Both the position numbers and the translations under genes were made by a program. Under the pieces are notes generated by a model that did no database searches, was not told the origin of the DNA, and was given only the letters and a program-made list of their open reading frames with translations. A stretch of DNA of 64,000 nucleotides from Amycolatopsis marina (GTDB lineage: Bacteria; Actinomycetota; Actinomycetes; Mycobacteriales; Pseudonocardiaceae). Positions 36,808 to 46,800 of this stretch are shown here, piece after piece (the first letter of the stretch is position 1; each line of letters begins with the position of its first letter). The stretch lies in assembly GCF_900111885.1 (NCBI RefSeq), contig NZ_FOKG01000007.1:124001-188000 (forward strand), read 5' to 3'.

Positions 36808-37223
36808 GCGAGGCAGAGGACGCGAGCTCGAAGCAACCGCCATCGGCGAAGCCGCCGGTGAAGGACCCGATGAAGTCCTTCCGCGGGATCATGGCGGGCA
36901 CGCTGGTCATGGAGTCCATCGCGGTGGCACTGGCGCTGCCCGTGGTCGCGAAACTGGGTGGCGGCATCGCCAGCTGGCAGGGCTGGACCGTGATCGCCAT
37001 CGCGGTGGCGATGCTGGTGCTGTGCGGTCTGCTGAGCCGTCCGTGGGCCATTCCTGCGGTGATCGCGTTGCAGCTGGCGCTGTTGACGTTTGTGGTCGCC
37101 GTTCCCGCGATCGCGATCATCGGAATGTTGTTCCTCGCACTCTGGCTATGGCTGTTCTGGCTGCGGCGAGACGTCGCACGCAGGATGGCCGAGGGCAGGC
37201 TGCCCAGCCAGCAGTCTCCTTAG
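36804..37223 (+). CDS. DUF4233 membrane protein
   Basis: A 139-residue protein with three to four membrane helices (about 30-50, 58-78, 84-100, 104-124) and polar ends. The DPMKSFRGIMAGTLVMESIAV entry is characteristic of DUF4233, which lies between folC and ndk across actinobacteria (Rv2446c in M. tuberculosis). Function is unknown. The ATG overlaps the folC stop (ATGA), so expression is tied to folate polyglutamylation. Here ndk has been moved 4.3 kb away by an insertion. Confidence 0.85.
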   Translation: MSEAEDASSKQPPSAKPPVKDPMKSFRGIMAGTLVMESIAVALALPVVAKLGGGIASWQGWTVIAIAVAMLVLCGLLSRPWAIPAVIALQLALLTFVVAVPAIAIIGMLFLALWLWLFWLRRDVARRMAEGRLPSQQSP

Positions 37224-37239
37224 GGTCTGGTCTGCCTTC

Positions 37240-37719
37240 TCAGTCGGCAAGCACCTGTTCGCGCAGGATGTCGGCGTGTCCGCAATGGTGGGCCAGCTCC
37301 CGCAGAACTTGCAGGTACACCCAGCGAAGTGTGCGCGGTCCGGCCCGGTGCCCGGTCACGACGGCGTCCAGAGACAGATCTGCGACCGCCGTCCTGGCCG
37401 TGGCGCAGGCCGCCTGGTGGGCTGCCGTGACCGAGGCGACCGTGTCGTCGTCGGTGAGCCGGAAGGATTCATCCGGAGTCCGCACCAGGCCGAGGTCGCG
37501 GCGGGAGGTGCCGCCGACGCACTCCTCGAACCACACCCGCTGCATCCAGGTGACGTGCTTGAGCAGCCCGAGCAGCGTCGTCGCCGACGACACGAGCTGG
37601 CGGCGGGCCTGTTCCTCGGTAAGACCGTCGAGAGTCGCCGCAATGGCACTGCGGTACTCCTCGATGAAGGCCTCGAGCTGAGTGCGTTCGTCATCCAGCG
37701 GCACATCGAACGAACCCAT
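37240..37719 (-). CDS. DinB-family (DUF664-like) metal-binding protein
   Basis: A 159-residue four-helix protein. The opening MGSFDVPLDDERTQLEAFIEEYRSAI, the TTLLGLLKHVTWMQRVWFEE segment with a metal-binding His, and the closing LRELAHHCGHADILREQ with further His residues fit the DinB/DUF664 group of small-thiol-dependent or metal-binding enzymes. Such proteins may be mycothiol-dependent S-transferases. It is convergent with the DUF4233 gene and stands alone. Confidence 0.82.
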   Translation of the reverse strand: MGSFDVPLDDERTQLEAFIEEYRSAIAATLDGLTEEQARRQLVSSATTLLGLLKHVTWMQRVWFEECVGGTSRRDLGLVRTPDESFRLTDDDTVASVTAAHQAACATARTAVADLSLDAVVTGHRAGPRTLRWVYLQVLRELAHHCGHADILREQVLAD

Positions 37720-37793
37720 CAGCGTCTCCTGTCACGCTCCAGGCCGAAGCCACCCCAGCTCGTGCGAGCGGCGGCCCACGGTGAGAAGCGGGC

Positions 37794-39095
37794 CTAGCGC
37801 CACACTACGGCCGGTATGGGTGCTGGGGTTGCCTGTCGTTGTCGGGGTATGTCCGGGCCGCGTCGGCTGAGCGGATGGTGTGCGAAGTTGCGGAGGGGTT
37901 TCCGCTCCGGATCCAGCCACTCGGGCGGGATGAACTCCGGAGTGCCGTGGCGGATGCGTGCCGACCAGCCAGTGTGGTGCAACTCCCGGTGGTGTTTCGC
38001 GCAAACGAGGATCATGTTGTCCAGGTCGGACAGTCCATCATCGATCCACGACACCACGTGGTGGACCTGGCACCACTTCGGGCCGCGTGTGCAGCCTGGC
38101 CGGGTGCAGCCCCGGTCGCGGATGGCCAGGGCCCGTCTCTGAGCCGGTGTGGCGAGACGCTGGGCACGACCGAGGTCGAGGACCTCGCCCTGGGTGCCGA
38201 GCACAGCGGGCAGCACCTTCGCTTCGCAGCACCACCGCCGGAGCTGGCTGATCGAGGTGTAGCCACTTGCGTTGAGCATCGCGGCCTCGGCGCGCTGTTC
38301 CAGCTCGGCCAGCGACACTGTCACCGTCACCACGGCGCGTTCACCGCCGGTGAGGGGCAGGTCGTCGGCACGCGCGGTGCGGCTGATGATCTCCGCGAGG
38401 GCGTCACCCTGCCGCTGCGCAATACTGCGCGGGTCTCGGGTGCCGTCGGCGTCGGCGGGGTCGGGCTTCGCCAGCGGATGCATGACGCCTTCGAACTCGG
38501 CCGCCGACTCCGGATCCAACTGCCCGGTGAACACGTATTGCCCGTCGCGGCGGTAGCGGCCGTGGAACTCCCGATGCGGCCCCTGGGGATGTTCCCGGTC
38601 TTTCGGCGGCGTGCCCTCGACATCCCAGTGCCCGAGGATCCGCTGCCCGACCTTGGCGACCTGAGTGGCATCGGCCTGACACCCCAGTTCGACCAGCGTG
38701 TTCTCGGTGGCGAGCCGTTCGGCCTCGGGCAGGGTGTCGGGTGCTTGGGCGAGGACCTTCTGAATCTCCCGCACCTGCGCGGCGCCGATCTCCCCGGTCC
38801 GCAGAGCCTCCTCGACCAGCGGCATCGGAGTCGTCGCCTGAGCCAGACGCGCTTTCGCCTCACCCCGGGTCAGATGCAGGGCCATCATCAACAACGACAC
38901 CGTTCCCGCATACCCCTGGTCGACAGCGACACCCCGCTTCTCGACTTCGCCGACGAACTCCAACATCCGCCCGAGCTGGCGACGCAGAGTTTTCTCGGAC
39001 TCGAGCAGTCCACCGAACAGCTCCCCCTCGGAGAGCTGCCACACCGGAATCACCTGCTCATCAACGTCCACACCACCGACGCTACTCGAACACAC
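37794..39095 (-). CDS. DUF222 / HNH endonuclease domain protein
   Basis: A 433-residue protein of the actinobacterial DUF222-HNH family (related to the 13E12 repeat proteins of mycobacteria). DUF222 covers about 20-300 (helical, with RGEAKARLAQ and GEIGAAQVREIQKVL). The HNH nuclease follows at about 335-385: CTRPGCT, then the HH in VHHVV and a DNMILVCAKHHRELHH end with the last His pair. All zinc and catalytic positions look intact. Members are multi-copy and associated with mobile DNA; the biological role is open. The GTG at 39095 is a best guess; GTG at 39071 is another. A conserved intergenic motif lies 119 nt upstream. Confidence 0.88.
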   Translation of the reverse strand: MCSSSVGGVDVDEQVIPVWQLSEGELFGGLLESEKTLRRQLGRMLEFVGEVEKRGVAVDQGYAGTVSLLMMALHLTRGEAKARLAQATTPMPLVEEALRTGEIGAAQVREIQKVLAQAPDTLPEAERLATENTLVELGCQADATQVAKVGQRILGHWDVEGTPPKDREHPQGPHREFHGRYRRDGQYVFTGQLDPESAAEFEGVMHPLAKPDPADADGTRDPRSIAQRQGDALAEIISRTARADDLPLTGGERAVVTVTVSLAELEQRAEAAMLNASGYTSISQLRRWCCEAKVLPAVLGTQGEVLDLGRAQRLATPAQRRALAIRDRGCTRPGCTRGPKWCQVHHVVSWIDDGLSDLDNMILVCAKHHRELHHTGWSARIRHGTPEFIPPEWLDPERKPLRNFAHHPLSRRGPDIPRQRQATPAPIPAVVWR

Positions 39096-39213
39096 GTTCC
39101 CTCAACACCCACCGTCGATGAACGGTGGCTCTGGTTCGGCGAGCGGCACGAAGCAATCACATTCCCCTACACCCCAACCACTTCCCGGAGAAAGTGTCGT
39201 GAGTGGACATAGG

Positions 39214-39266
39214 CTTGGAGGTAGTTGGCGGTGCCGATGATCTTGCTTGGTGGTACTTGCAGACGC
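39214..39266 (+). repeat. Conserved intergenic motif, copy A (near DUF222-HNH)
   Basis: The 27-nt core at 39239-39265 (GATCTTGCTTGGTGGTACTT then GCAGACG) recurs at 60049-60075 (26 of 27 identical) and, inverted and more diverged, at 58991-59017. The 53-nt window 39214-39266 aligns without gaps to 60024-60076 with 43 identities. It lies upstream of the nuclease gene and points away from it, as copy B does relative to the DUF559 gene. Confidence 0.8.
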
Positions 39267-39336
39267 ACCATCCCTGAACCGGCACCTCCCGCGAAAGTGC
39301 GGGACTTCTCCTGCGGGGCAGGGAGGTCCGTTTTTT
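39239..39336 (+). ncRNA. Candidate structured RNA with three-way junction and T6 end
   Basis: Downstream of motif A the sequence can fold as: P1 GGcACCTC (39281-39288, one bulged C) with GAGGTCC (39323-39329); P2 CCGC-GAAAGT-GCGG (39289-39302); P3 CCTGC-GGG-GCAGG (39310-39322); then TTTTTT at 39331-39336. P1 encloses both hairpins, forming a junction directly followed by a T run, as in a small RNA with an intrinsic terminator. No coding gene on this strand ends here. It could also be a plain terminator, but no upstream gene needs one. Transcription is not shown. Confidence 0.4.
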
Positions 39337-39374
39337 CCAAGACCGGCGATGGTCGTGGCTGCGATGATGTGACG

Positions 39375-39728
39375 ATGATCAAGAGAATCATTTCCTACGC
39401 CGACGGCAACAAGCTTGCCGAGTCCCGGGCCTTCTACGCTGAGGTGTTCGGGTTCGAGGTCACGATGGAAGACCCGGTCCTGTGCCTGCAGTATCCGACC
39501 AGTCCCGAGGGGCAGGTGATCGTACTTCCACTCGGCATGGAGGACTCACCACCACGCTTCGGGATCGACGTTGGCGACGCGGCCACGGTTGACGCGGTAC
39601 ACGCCGAAGTCGTGCGGCGCGGATTACGAATCGTCTACCCGCTCACCGACGAGTCGTGGGGCGTGCGCCGCTTCTTTGTGGAGGACCCCAGTGGCACGGT
39701 GGTCAACGTGCTTGCGCACCTGCCCTGA
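39375..39728 (+). CDS. VOC-family (glyoxalase-like) protein
   Basis: A 117-residue single VOC module repeat unit with beta-alpha-beta pattern: AESRAFYAEVFGFEV, then LCLQYPTSPEGQVIVLPLG, and the late RRFFVEDPSGTVVNVLAH that supplies the C-terminal ligand position. Start ATG at 39375; a GTG at 39369 is an alternative, and no good ribosome-binding site is seen. It stands alone next to the DUF222 gene. Function unknown; typical for extradiol-dioxygenase-like or resistance proteins. Confidence 0.75.
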   Translation: MIKRIISYADGNKLAESRAFYAEVFGFEVTMEDPVLCLQYPTSPEGQVIVLPLGMEDSPPRFGIDVGDAATVDAVHAEVVRRGLRIVYPLTDESWGVRRFFVEDPSGTVVNVLAHLP

Positions 39729-39849
39729 GCGATGGCTCCGGCCTGGTCGGCACTGTTCGGGGAGTCCGCTCCGGTGCCGCCGCTCTGGTTCACCAGGTCG
39801 ACAGCCCCAGTTGGCCTACCGGTCTTCGGCACGGGATAGACAGAACCGC

Positions 39850-41433
39850 ATGACCGAACAGACCCACCCCGACCACCACAACCGACACAGCCGCCGCGTC
39901 GCGTTGCGCGCCGCGCTCGCCGGAGCGGGCGTGCTCACCGCGGGCGCGCTCGGTGCGGCACCCGCGTTCGGCGCGCCCGCGCTGGTGCGCGGTGGCCGTC
40001 CAGTCCTGACCCACGGCGTACAGACCGGCGAGGTGTCCACCCGGTCCGCCCTGGTCTGGGCCAGGGCCGACCGGCCGTCCCGCATGGTCGTCGAGGTCGC
40101 CCGCGATCCGTCGTTCGCCCGCGCCCGTCTCGTGCGGGGACCTCTGCTGACGCCGGAGACCGACGGCACCGGCACTGTGCGGCTTCCCGGTCTGGTCCCC
40201 GGTGGTGAGGTGTACTACCGCGTCCGCGCCGTGGATCTCGACGGACGGGTGGCGAGCGAGCCGGTGACCGGCCGCTTCCGCACGGCTCCGGTGTGGGGGC
40301 GTGACGTGCGGCTGGTCTGGTCCGGCGACGTCGCGGGGCAGGGCTGGGGCATCAACCCCGACATCGGCGGGATGACTGCCTACGCGGCCATGGCCGCCCG
40401 CGAGCCGGACCTGTTCCTGCACAGCGGTGACACCGTCTACGCCGACGGTCCGCTGGCCGAGTCCGTGACCCTGCCGGACGGGCGGGTCTGGCGGAACCTG
40501 GTGACGCCGGAGAAGGCGAAGGTCGCCGAGACACTGGCCGAGTACCGGGGGCAGTTCGCCTACAACCTGCTGGACGAGAACGTGCGTGCCTTCACCGCGG
40601 CCGTCCCGGTGTCCGTGCAGTGGGACGACCACGAAGTGGTCAACAACTGGTATCCGGGGGAGATCCTCGATCTGCCGCAGTACGCGGAGAAGCGGGTGGA
40701 CGTGCTGGCGGCACGGGCGGCGCGCGCGTTCCGGGAGTGGCATCCGCTCGGGGACGGGGCTCCCGGACGGGACAGCGAAGGCCGGATCTACCGGAGTTTC
40801 CGGTACGGGCCGCACGTCGAGGTGTTCGTGCTCGACATGCGCAGCCACCGGGATCCGAACACCGCGGACCGCACGAAACCCGGCCGGATTCTCGGCCGGC
40901 AGCAGGCACACTGGCTGGTGCGCGAACTCGCCAGGAGCAAGGCCACGTGGAAGATCATCCAGTCCGATATGCCGGTCGGCCTGATCGTGCCCGACGGCGA
41001 CGACATCGAGGGCGTCGCCAACGGGCTGCCCGGCGCCCCGGCGGGCAGGGAGAGCGAGATCGCCTGGGTGCTGCGGGAGATCACTCGTCGCAGGGTGCGC
41101 AACACCGTGTGGCTGACCGCGGACGTCCACTACACCGCCGCGCATCATTACTCGCCGGATCGGGCCGCCGTGGGGAATTTCGACCCGTTCTGGGAGTTCG
41201 TCTCGGGACCGTTGAACGCGGGAGCGTTCGGCCCGAACACCTTGGACCCCACGTTCGGCCCCGAGGCGGTTTTCGTCCATGCTCCACCCGCGGCCAACAC
41301 CTCGCCGATGGACGGGTTCCAGCATTTCGGTGAACTGAACGTCGACGGGTTGTCGGGAGAACTCCGGGTGGATCTGCGCGATGGCAGCGGTGCCTCGCTG
41401 TGGTCCAGGACCCTGCGACCGCAGCGTCGCTGA
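39850..41433 (+). CDS. PhoD-type alkaline phosphatase/phosphodiesterase (Tat-exported)
   Basis: A 527-residue exported phosphatase of the PhoD family. The N terminus has a Tat-type motif (SRRVAL at 14-19, then a hydrophobic stretch). A PhoD N-terminal Ig-like domain (about 45-140, [21 protein letters not shown]) leads into the metallophosphatase: [38 protein letters not shown] and [12 protein letters not shown] hold the metal ligands (Fe and Ca in PhoD). TAGACA at 39837-39842 is 7 nt before the ATG, so a leaderless start is likely. Helps release phosphate from esters outside the cell. Confidence 0.9.
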   Translation: MTEQTHPDHHNRHSRRVALRAALAGAGVLTAGALGAAPAFGAPALVRGGRPVLTHGVQTGEVSTRSALVWARADRPSRMVVEVARDPSFARARLVRGPLLTPETDGTGTVRLPGLVPGGEVYYRVRAVDLDGRVASEPVTGRFRTAPVWGRDVRLVWSGDVAGQGWGINPDIGGMTAYAAMAAREPDLFLHSGDTVYADGPLAESVTLPDGRVWRNLVTPEKAKVAETLAEYRGQFAYNLLDENVRAFTAAVPVSVQWDDHEVVNNWYPGEILDLPQYAEKRVDVLAARAARAFREWHPLGDGAPGRDSEGRIYRSFRYGPHVEVFVLDMRSHRDPNTADRTKPGRILGRQQAHWLVRELARSKATWKIIQSDMPVGLIVPDGDDIEGVANGLPGAPAGRESEIAWVLREITRRRVRNTVWLTADVHYTAAHHYSPDRAAVGNFDPFWEFVSGPLNAGAFGPNTLDPTFGPEAVFVHAPPAANTSPMDGFQHFGELNVDGLSGELRVDLRDGSGASLWSRTLRPQRR

Positions 41434-41489
41434 GGCGATGGATAGGCTCGCCGCATTCAACTGCAGTAAACGAATGGAGAGTTACCGTC

Positions 41490-41900
41490 GTGAGTGAGCG
41501 CACGCTGGTCCTGGTCAAGCCCGACGGAGTCAAGCGCGGTCTCGTGGGCGAGGTCATCTCGCGCATCGAGCGCAAGGGTCTGACCCTCGCCGCGCTGGAG
41601 CTCCGCACCGTCGAGCGGTCGGTCGCCGAGGAGCACTACGCCGAGCACAAGGAGAAGCCGTTCTTCGGCGAACTGCTCGAGTTCATCACCTCCGGCCCGG
41701 TCGTGGCGCTGGCAGTCGACGGCCCGCGTGCCATCGCCGCGTTCCGTCAGCTTGCCGGCGGCACCGACCCCGTGGAGAAGGCGACGCCGGGCACCCTGCG
41801 CGGTGACTTCGCGCTGGAGACCCAGTTCAACCTGGTGCACGGTTCCGACTCGCCGGAGTCGGCCGAGCGAGAGCTCAAGCTCTGGTTCCCGGAGCTCTGA
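41490..41900 (+). CDS. ndk: Nucleoside diphosphate kinase
   Basis: A 136-residue NDK that transfers the gamma-phosphate between nucleotides through a phospho-His. The catalytic H117 lies in NLVHGSDS, and the N terminus [13 protein letters not shown] is diagnostic. The GTG at 41490 gives MSERTL as in homologues; ATGGAGAG nearby supplies the ribosome-binding site. In M. tuberculosis it directly follows the DUF4233 gene; here 4.3 kb of accessory DNA separates them. A strong terminator follows. Confidence 0.96.
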   Translation: MSERTLVLVKPDGVKRGLVGEVISRIERKGLTLAALELRTVERSVAEEHYAEHKEKPFFGELLEFITSGPVVALAVDGPRAIAAFRQLAGGTDPVEKATPGTLRGDFALETQFNLVHGSDSPESAERELKLWFPEL

Positions 41901-41913
41901 CCGCAGGGCACGC

Positions 41914-41950
41914 AAGCCGCCATGGCCACAACGTGGTCATGGCGGCTTTT
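41914..41950 (+). terminator. Rho-independent terminator after ndk
   Basis: AAGCCGCCATGGCCAC (41914-41929) pairs with GTGGTCATGGCGGCTT (41933-41948), one G-T, with a 3-nt loop and TT following. It starts 14 nt after the ndk stop. Confidence 0.85.
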
Positions 41951-42038
41951 CGGTTTCCGACTAGCGGACCTGGCGCGGTGATCTCGCCGACCGCTAGGGT
42001 CGGCCTCGCTGGTAATGGATTACCGAAGGGGATCGGGG

Positions 42039-43649
42039 ATGGTGAGAAAGTCGCGGCGTTCTCTCGTGCGCGCCGGAGCGGTTCTGGCCGCTGTCACGTT
42101 GATGACCGGCGTGTTCACGTCGACGCAGGCCACTGGTAGCGAGTTGGCCTCGCAGGGAACCAACGGCGCAACCGTGCCCGAACTGAGCTGGGGCCCGTGT
42201 GCGGCTGCCCCGCCGGGATACGAGTGCGCCGAGGCCGAAGTCCCGCTGTCCTATCGGGACCCGCACGGCCAGCGGATCACTCTCGCCCTCGGCAAGCTGC
42301 CCGCCGCCGACCAGGCGGGCAAGCTCGGCACGATCTTCTACAACCCCGGCGGCCCGGGTGGCTCGGGGCAGATCCCACCCGAGCTCACCCCCGAACTCCA
42401 CGAACGCTTCGACATCGTCGGGTTCGATCCGCGCGGCATCGGCTCGAGCACCCCGCTGCGCTGCTTCCCCGACCGGAGCCAGTCTCGACTGCTGGGCGGG
42501 GAGTTCCCGATCACCCTCGCCCAGGAACGCAAGCTCATCGAGGACACGGCCAAGGGCACCGCGCTGTGCGCGGAGAACGCCGGGCCACTGATCAACCACA
42601 TGTCGACCGCGAACGTCGCCAGGGACATGGACCTGCTGCGGCAGGCGGTTGGGGAGGAGATGACGTCCTACTACGGCATCTCCTACGGCAGCCATCTCGG
42701 CTCCGTCTACGCCAACCTGTTCCCGGACAAGGTCGGCTCGCTGGTCATCGACGCCGTACTCGACCCGGTCGAATGGACCACCGGTCACCACCCCGCTCAG
42801 CGATTCGAGCCGTTCTCCTACCGTCTCGGCAGCCATCTCGGGTCGGAGCACGCGCTGAAGAGCTTCTTCGAGGCGTGCTCCGGGGACGAGCGCTGCGCGT
42901 TCGACGAACCCGGGGTCGATCTGGCGGACAAGTACGACCGGATTCTCGACCGGCTGCGTCAGGCGCCGGTGAGCATTCCTTCGTCCGGTGGGGAGCAGGT
43001 CGAGATCACCTACCAGGACGTGGTGCGCAGCACCCTCGGCTCGCTCTACAGTGCCGACGCCTCGACGTCGCTCGCCGAGTTCCTGCAGGCGCTTTCGGAC
43101 GCGATCGACCCAGCCGCGCGGTTGACCGCGGCCGACGCGGTGCAGGTGCCCGAGCCAGTCCAGGGACCTGGGTACCAGCAGGCCCGCTACTCCGGCCCGG
43201 AGCAGGGCATGGCCGTGTTCTGCGCCGATTCGAGCAACCCGGGCAATCCGCACTCCTGGTCTGGCTATGCCCGGAAGGCCGACCGGGGGGCGCGGGGATT
43301 CGGTTCGAACTGGACGTGGTTGTCGCTGGCCTGTGCCACCTGGCCAGGGCACGACCGCGACCACTACGCCGGCCCGTGGGACCGGGAGACCGCCAACCCG
43401 GTTCTCGTGGTCGGCAACGGCAAGGGTGACCCGGCGACGCCGTACGAGGACGCACAGAGCACGGCGAAGCTGCTCGGAAACGCCCGCCTGCTGACTCTCG
43501 ACACGTTCGGCCACGGCGCGCTGGGCAACAGCAAGTGCATCGCCGAGTCCCTCAACACATATTTCATCGAGGGCACCCTGCCGGCCGAGGGCACGGTCTG
43601 CCAGCCCGACCGCGGACCGTTCGACCAGCGGACTCCCGTTCAGAACTGA
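42039..43649 (+). CDS. Secreted alpha/beta-hydrolase with TAP C-terminal domain
   Basis: A 536-residue secreted peptidase-like hydrolase (S33-type, tripeptidyl aminopeptidase group). Signal peptide about 1-35 (basic RKSRRS then hydrophobic). The oxyanion part NPGGPGGSG is at about 103, the nucleophile Ser near 218 in GISYGSHLG, and the TAP C-terminal domain starts around 425 (SWSGYARKADRGARGFG) with catalytic Asp in NGKGDPATP and His in FGHGALG near the end. The ATG at 42039 follows GGGGATCGGGG; an ATG at 42015 is possible. Likely releases N-terminal peptides or hydrolyses small substrates outside the cell. Stands alone between terminators. Confidence 0.88.
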   Translation: MVRKSRRSLVRAGAVLAAVTLMTGVFTSTQATGSELASQGTNGATVPELSWGPCAAAPPGYECAEAEVPLSYRDPHGQRITLALGKLPAADQAGKLGTIFYNPGGPGGSGQIPPELTPELHERFDIVGFDPRGIGSSTPLRCFPDRSQSRLLGGEFPITLAQERKLIEDTAKGTALCAENAGPLINHMSTANVARDMDLLRQAVGEEMTSYYGISYGSHLGSVYANLFPDKVGSLVIDAVLDPVEWTTGHHPAQRFEPFSYRLGSHLGSEHALKSFFEACSGDERCAFDEPGVDLADKYDRILDRLRQAPVSIPSSGGEQVEITYQDVVRSTLGSLYSADASTSLAEFLQALSDAIDPAARLTAADAVQVPEPVQGPGYQQARYSGPEQGMAVFCADSSNPGNPHSWSGYARKADRGARGFGSNWTWLSLACATWPGHDRDHYAGPWDRETANPVLVVGNGKGDPATPYEDAQSTAKLLGNARLLTLDTFGHGALGNSKCIAESLNTYFIEGTLPAEGTVCQPDRGPFDQRTPVQN

Positions 43650-43654
43650 ACCGC

Positions 43655-43703
43655 GCCGAGGCCGGCCGCATCGAGGGATCTCTTCGATGCGGCCGGCCTC
43701 GGC
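43655..43703 (+). terminator. Strong terminator after TAP hydrolase
   Basis: A perfect 20-bp stem (43655-43674 with 43684-43703) around a 9-nt loop, immediately after the stop codon. The arms begin GCCGAGGCCGG. It separates the hydrolase from the next transcript, whose TCTAGACATT -10 region is around 43783. Confidence 0.85.
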
Positions 43704-43813
43704 CGTATCCCGCCTGAATTCGACTCTTCCCCATTCGTTCACTTCGAGGTCTTCCGCTCGGGACCTCGGCACGCTTGAATGGTCTAGACATTAACTCGAT
43801 GCTGGGGAAGCCT

Positions 43814-46800
43814 GTGAAAAAGTCACGACGCGTCGCCGCCCTGCCATTGCTGGCGATCGCCCTCGTCCTGCCGTTGTCTCCGGCCGCGGCCGACCCGCTC
43901 GCCGCGCCGCTCGGACCGCCACCCATCGAGTCAACTCCGGCGGCGTCCTCGGACGCACAGGGGCCGGTTTCCGCTGTCGCCCAACGGCCGCGGATCGCCA
44001 CGGCGAGCGATGACGAGCGCGGGCTTGTCACCGACACCGCGACCGCGCCGGTCGCGCCTGGGCTGACACTGACCGAGTTCGACCGTTTCGACCCCGACGG
44101 CTGGATCCGTGGCGACACGCTGGCAGTCGACCTCGGCACCGAAGGACTGCGCCCCACCTATCTGAGCCCCGGCACGGTATCGGCCCGGACCCCACTGTCC
44201 GAACAGGCCGGTCGCGCGGGTGCGGTCGCGGGGGTCAACGGGGACTTCTTCGACATCAACGCCACAGGGGCGCCCCTCGGTGTCGGGTTGGACGAAGGCG
44301 AACTGCAGACCGCGCCTGCCGAGGGACACAACCTCACCGCCTCGATCACCAAGGAGGGCACGGCACGCCTCGCCGAGGTGTTCCTCGATGCGACCGTGAC
44401 CCTGCCCGGCGGCGCGGAGGTCCGTGCCACGAACTTCAACGGCGCCCGGATCCCGGCGGGCGGGATCGGGGTGTACACCCCGCTCTGGGGCGCGGCTTCG
44501 CGCGGCACAGCCGTCACGGGAGCCGGGAGTGTGCTGGAGGTCGAACTCCGCGACGGGACGGTCGCCGCGGTCCGCGACTCCGTCACGGAGGGACCGATCG
44601 CCGCGGGCAGCACCCTTCTGCTCGCCCGCGACGCGGGAGCGGATGCCCTCGCAGGACTGAGCGAGGGCGACCGGGTCGGTGTGGAGTACGCGCCACGCAG
44701 CGACGCCGGGGAACTCGCCGTGTCCGTCGGGGGTAACCGCGTGCTGCTCCGAGATGGGGAGATCCAGCAGGTCGACAACGTCGCCACGCACCCGAGGACC
44801 GCGGTCGGCTTCTCCGCCGACGGCACGAAGATGTGGTTGGCCACCATCGACGGCAGGCAGGCCGACAGCAGGGGGATGACCGAGCTCGAACTCGCGCAGC
44901 ACATGAAGTCGCTCGGGGCGGACGACGCCCTCAACCTCGACGGTGGCGGATCGTCCACGTTGCTCGCGCGGGAACAGGGTGAACGGGCCACGAGCGTGCA
45001 CAACTCGCCTTCGGACGGAGGCGAGCGGCTCGTGCCCAACGGTCTCGGATTCGCGACCGAACCCGGCAGCGGCAACCTCACCGGTCTGTCCCCGCGTCCC
45101 CGCCTGGACAGTGAGAACGCGGAGCGGGTCCTTTCCGGACTGTCCCGTGGCCTCGTCCACGGCGGGCACGACGAGACCGGCGCTGCGGTCGAGTCCCGTC
45201 CGTTCTGGTACACGACGAACCCATCCAGGGGCACCGTGAGCGGCGGTGACTTCACCGCCCACGCAGACCAGCGCGACCCGGCGCGACGTGCCACGGTCGA
45301 TGTCCACGCGGTCGCTCGGGGAGTGCGCGGCAAGACCACTGTGACCGTGCTCGGCAAGCCGGTGCGTCTCGGATCGAGCACGGAGCAGATCGCGTTGTCC
45401 GGAGCGGGTGCACGTGGCGAGTTCCAGGTGTACGGGTACGACGCGGACGGCTACGGCACCTGGATCGAACCTGACGACGTGAAGCTCGAGTTCGACCCCT
45501 CGGTCGTGCGGATCGAACCCGACGGCGACCGGTTCGCCGTCACGGCGCTCGCGGAGTCCGGAGCTTCGGTGATCTCGGTGACGGCGGGCGGGCTGACCAC
45601 CCATCTCGCCGCCTCGGTGGGCAGCGAGCCACGGACACTGCACGCGCTCGACGGGCCTGGCGGCTGGCGCGCGAGCGTGTATCCGGCCGTGGTCGGCGCC
45701 GCGTTGTCCCCGGCCCCCGGCCGCGAGGGTGGCGCGGGCCTGGCGCTGGACTACCGCCTCACCGGCACGAATGCCACTCGGGCGGCTTACGTCACCGCGA
45801 CCGCCCCGCTCGCGCTGCCCGCGGGGGCCCAGCAGCTGGGTGTGTGGGTGAACGGAGACGGCAAGGGCGCTTGGCTCAGGGCGGAACTGCGGGACGCGGC
45901 GAATGTGGCGTCCGTTGTGGACCTCTCGTTGAGCGTGGACTGGACGGGCTGGCGGTATGTCGAGGCCACGCTGCCGGACGGCCTGCCCGACGGGCAGCGG
46001 CTGACCCGGTTCTACGCCGTGGAGAACGTGCCCGCGCAGCAGTACGAGGGTCGACTTGTCTTCGACGAGCTGACCGTGTCGGTGGCACCGTCGGTCGAGG
46101 TGCCCGCCGACCCGTCGCCGCGCGACCCGGCGCTCGTCACCGACGGCACGGCCGGTGCGGATCGCGTCCGGGTGGCCGTCGTCAGCGACGCGCAGTTCAC
46201 CGCCGACAACCCGGACGGACCGTTGGTCGAGCAGGCACGGCGCTCCCTGCGTGAAGCGTTGGCGGCGAAACCCGACGTGGTGCTCATCAACGGCGACCTG
46301 GTTGACCGGGGCACCGAGGCGGACTTCGACCTCGCGAGATCGATTCTCGACACCGAACTGGGCGACGCCGTGCCGTGGTACTACGTGCCGGGAAACCACG
46401 AGGCCGATGGCGGCAACGGGATCACGGAGTTCGCGGCGGAGTTCGGCGAGACACACCGCGTGGTGGACCTGCGCGGTGTCCGGCTCGTGCTGCTGGACAC
46501 CTCGCGCGGCAGCCTGCGTGCGGGAGGCTTCGACCAGGTGCGGATGCTGCGCGACGCGCTGGACGACGCCAAGGACGACGCCGGGACCCGCGCGGTCATG
46601 GTGGCCATGCACCATCCCGTCGAGGATCCGAGCCCGACGGGGAACTCACAGCTGGCCGACCGCAAGGAAGCAGACCTGGTGACCGAGTGGCTCACCGAGT
46701 TCGAGCAGGACTCCGGCAAACCGGCCGCGGTGGTCACGTCCCACGCCGGGGTGTTCGATCTGTCCCGGGTGGACGGTGTGCCGTACCTGATCAACGGCAA

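Noticed and set aside
40500..41000. Plus-strand frame 40620-41333 overlapping phoD
   Set aside because: Out-of-frame shadow within the phosphatase, composed of R/G-rich residues with no family signal.
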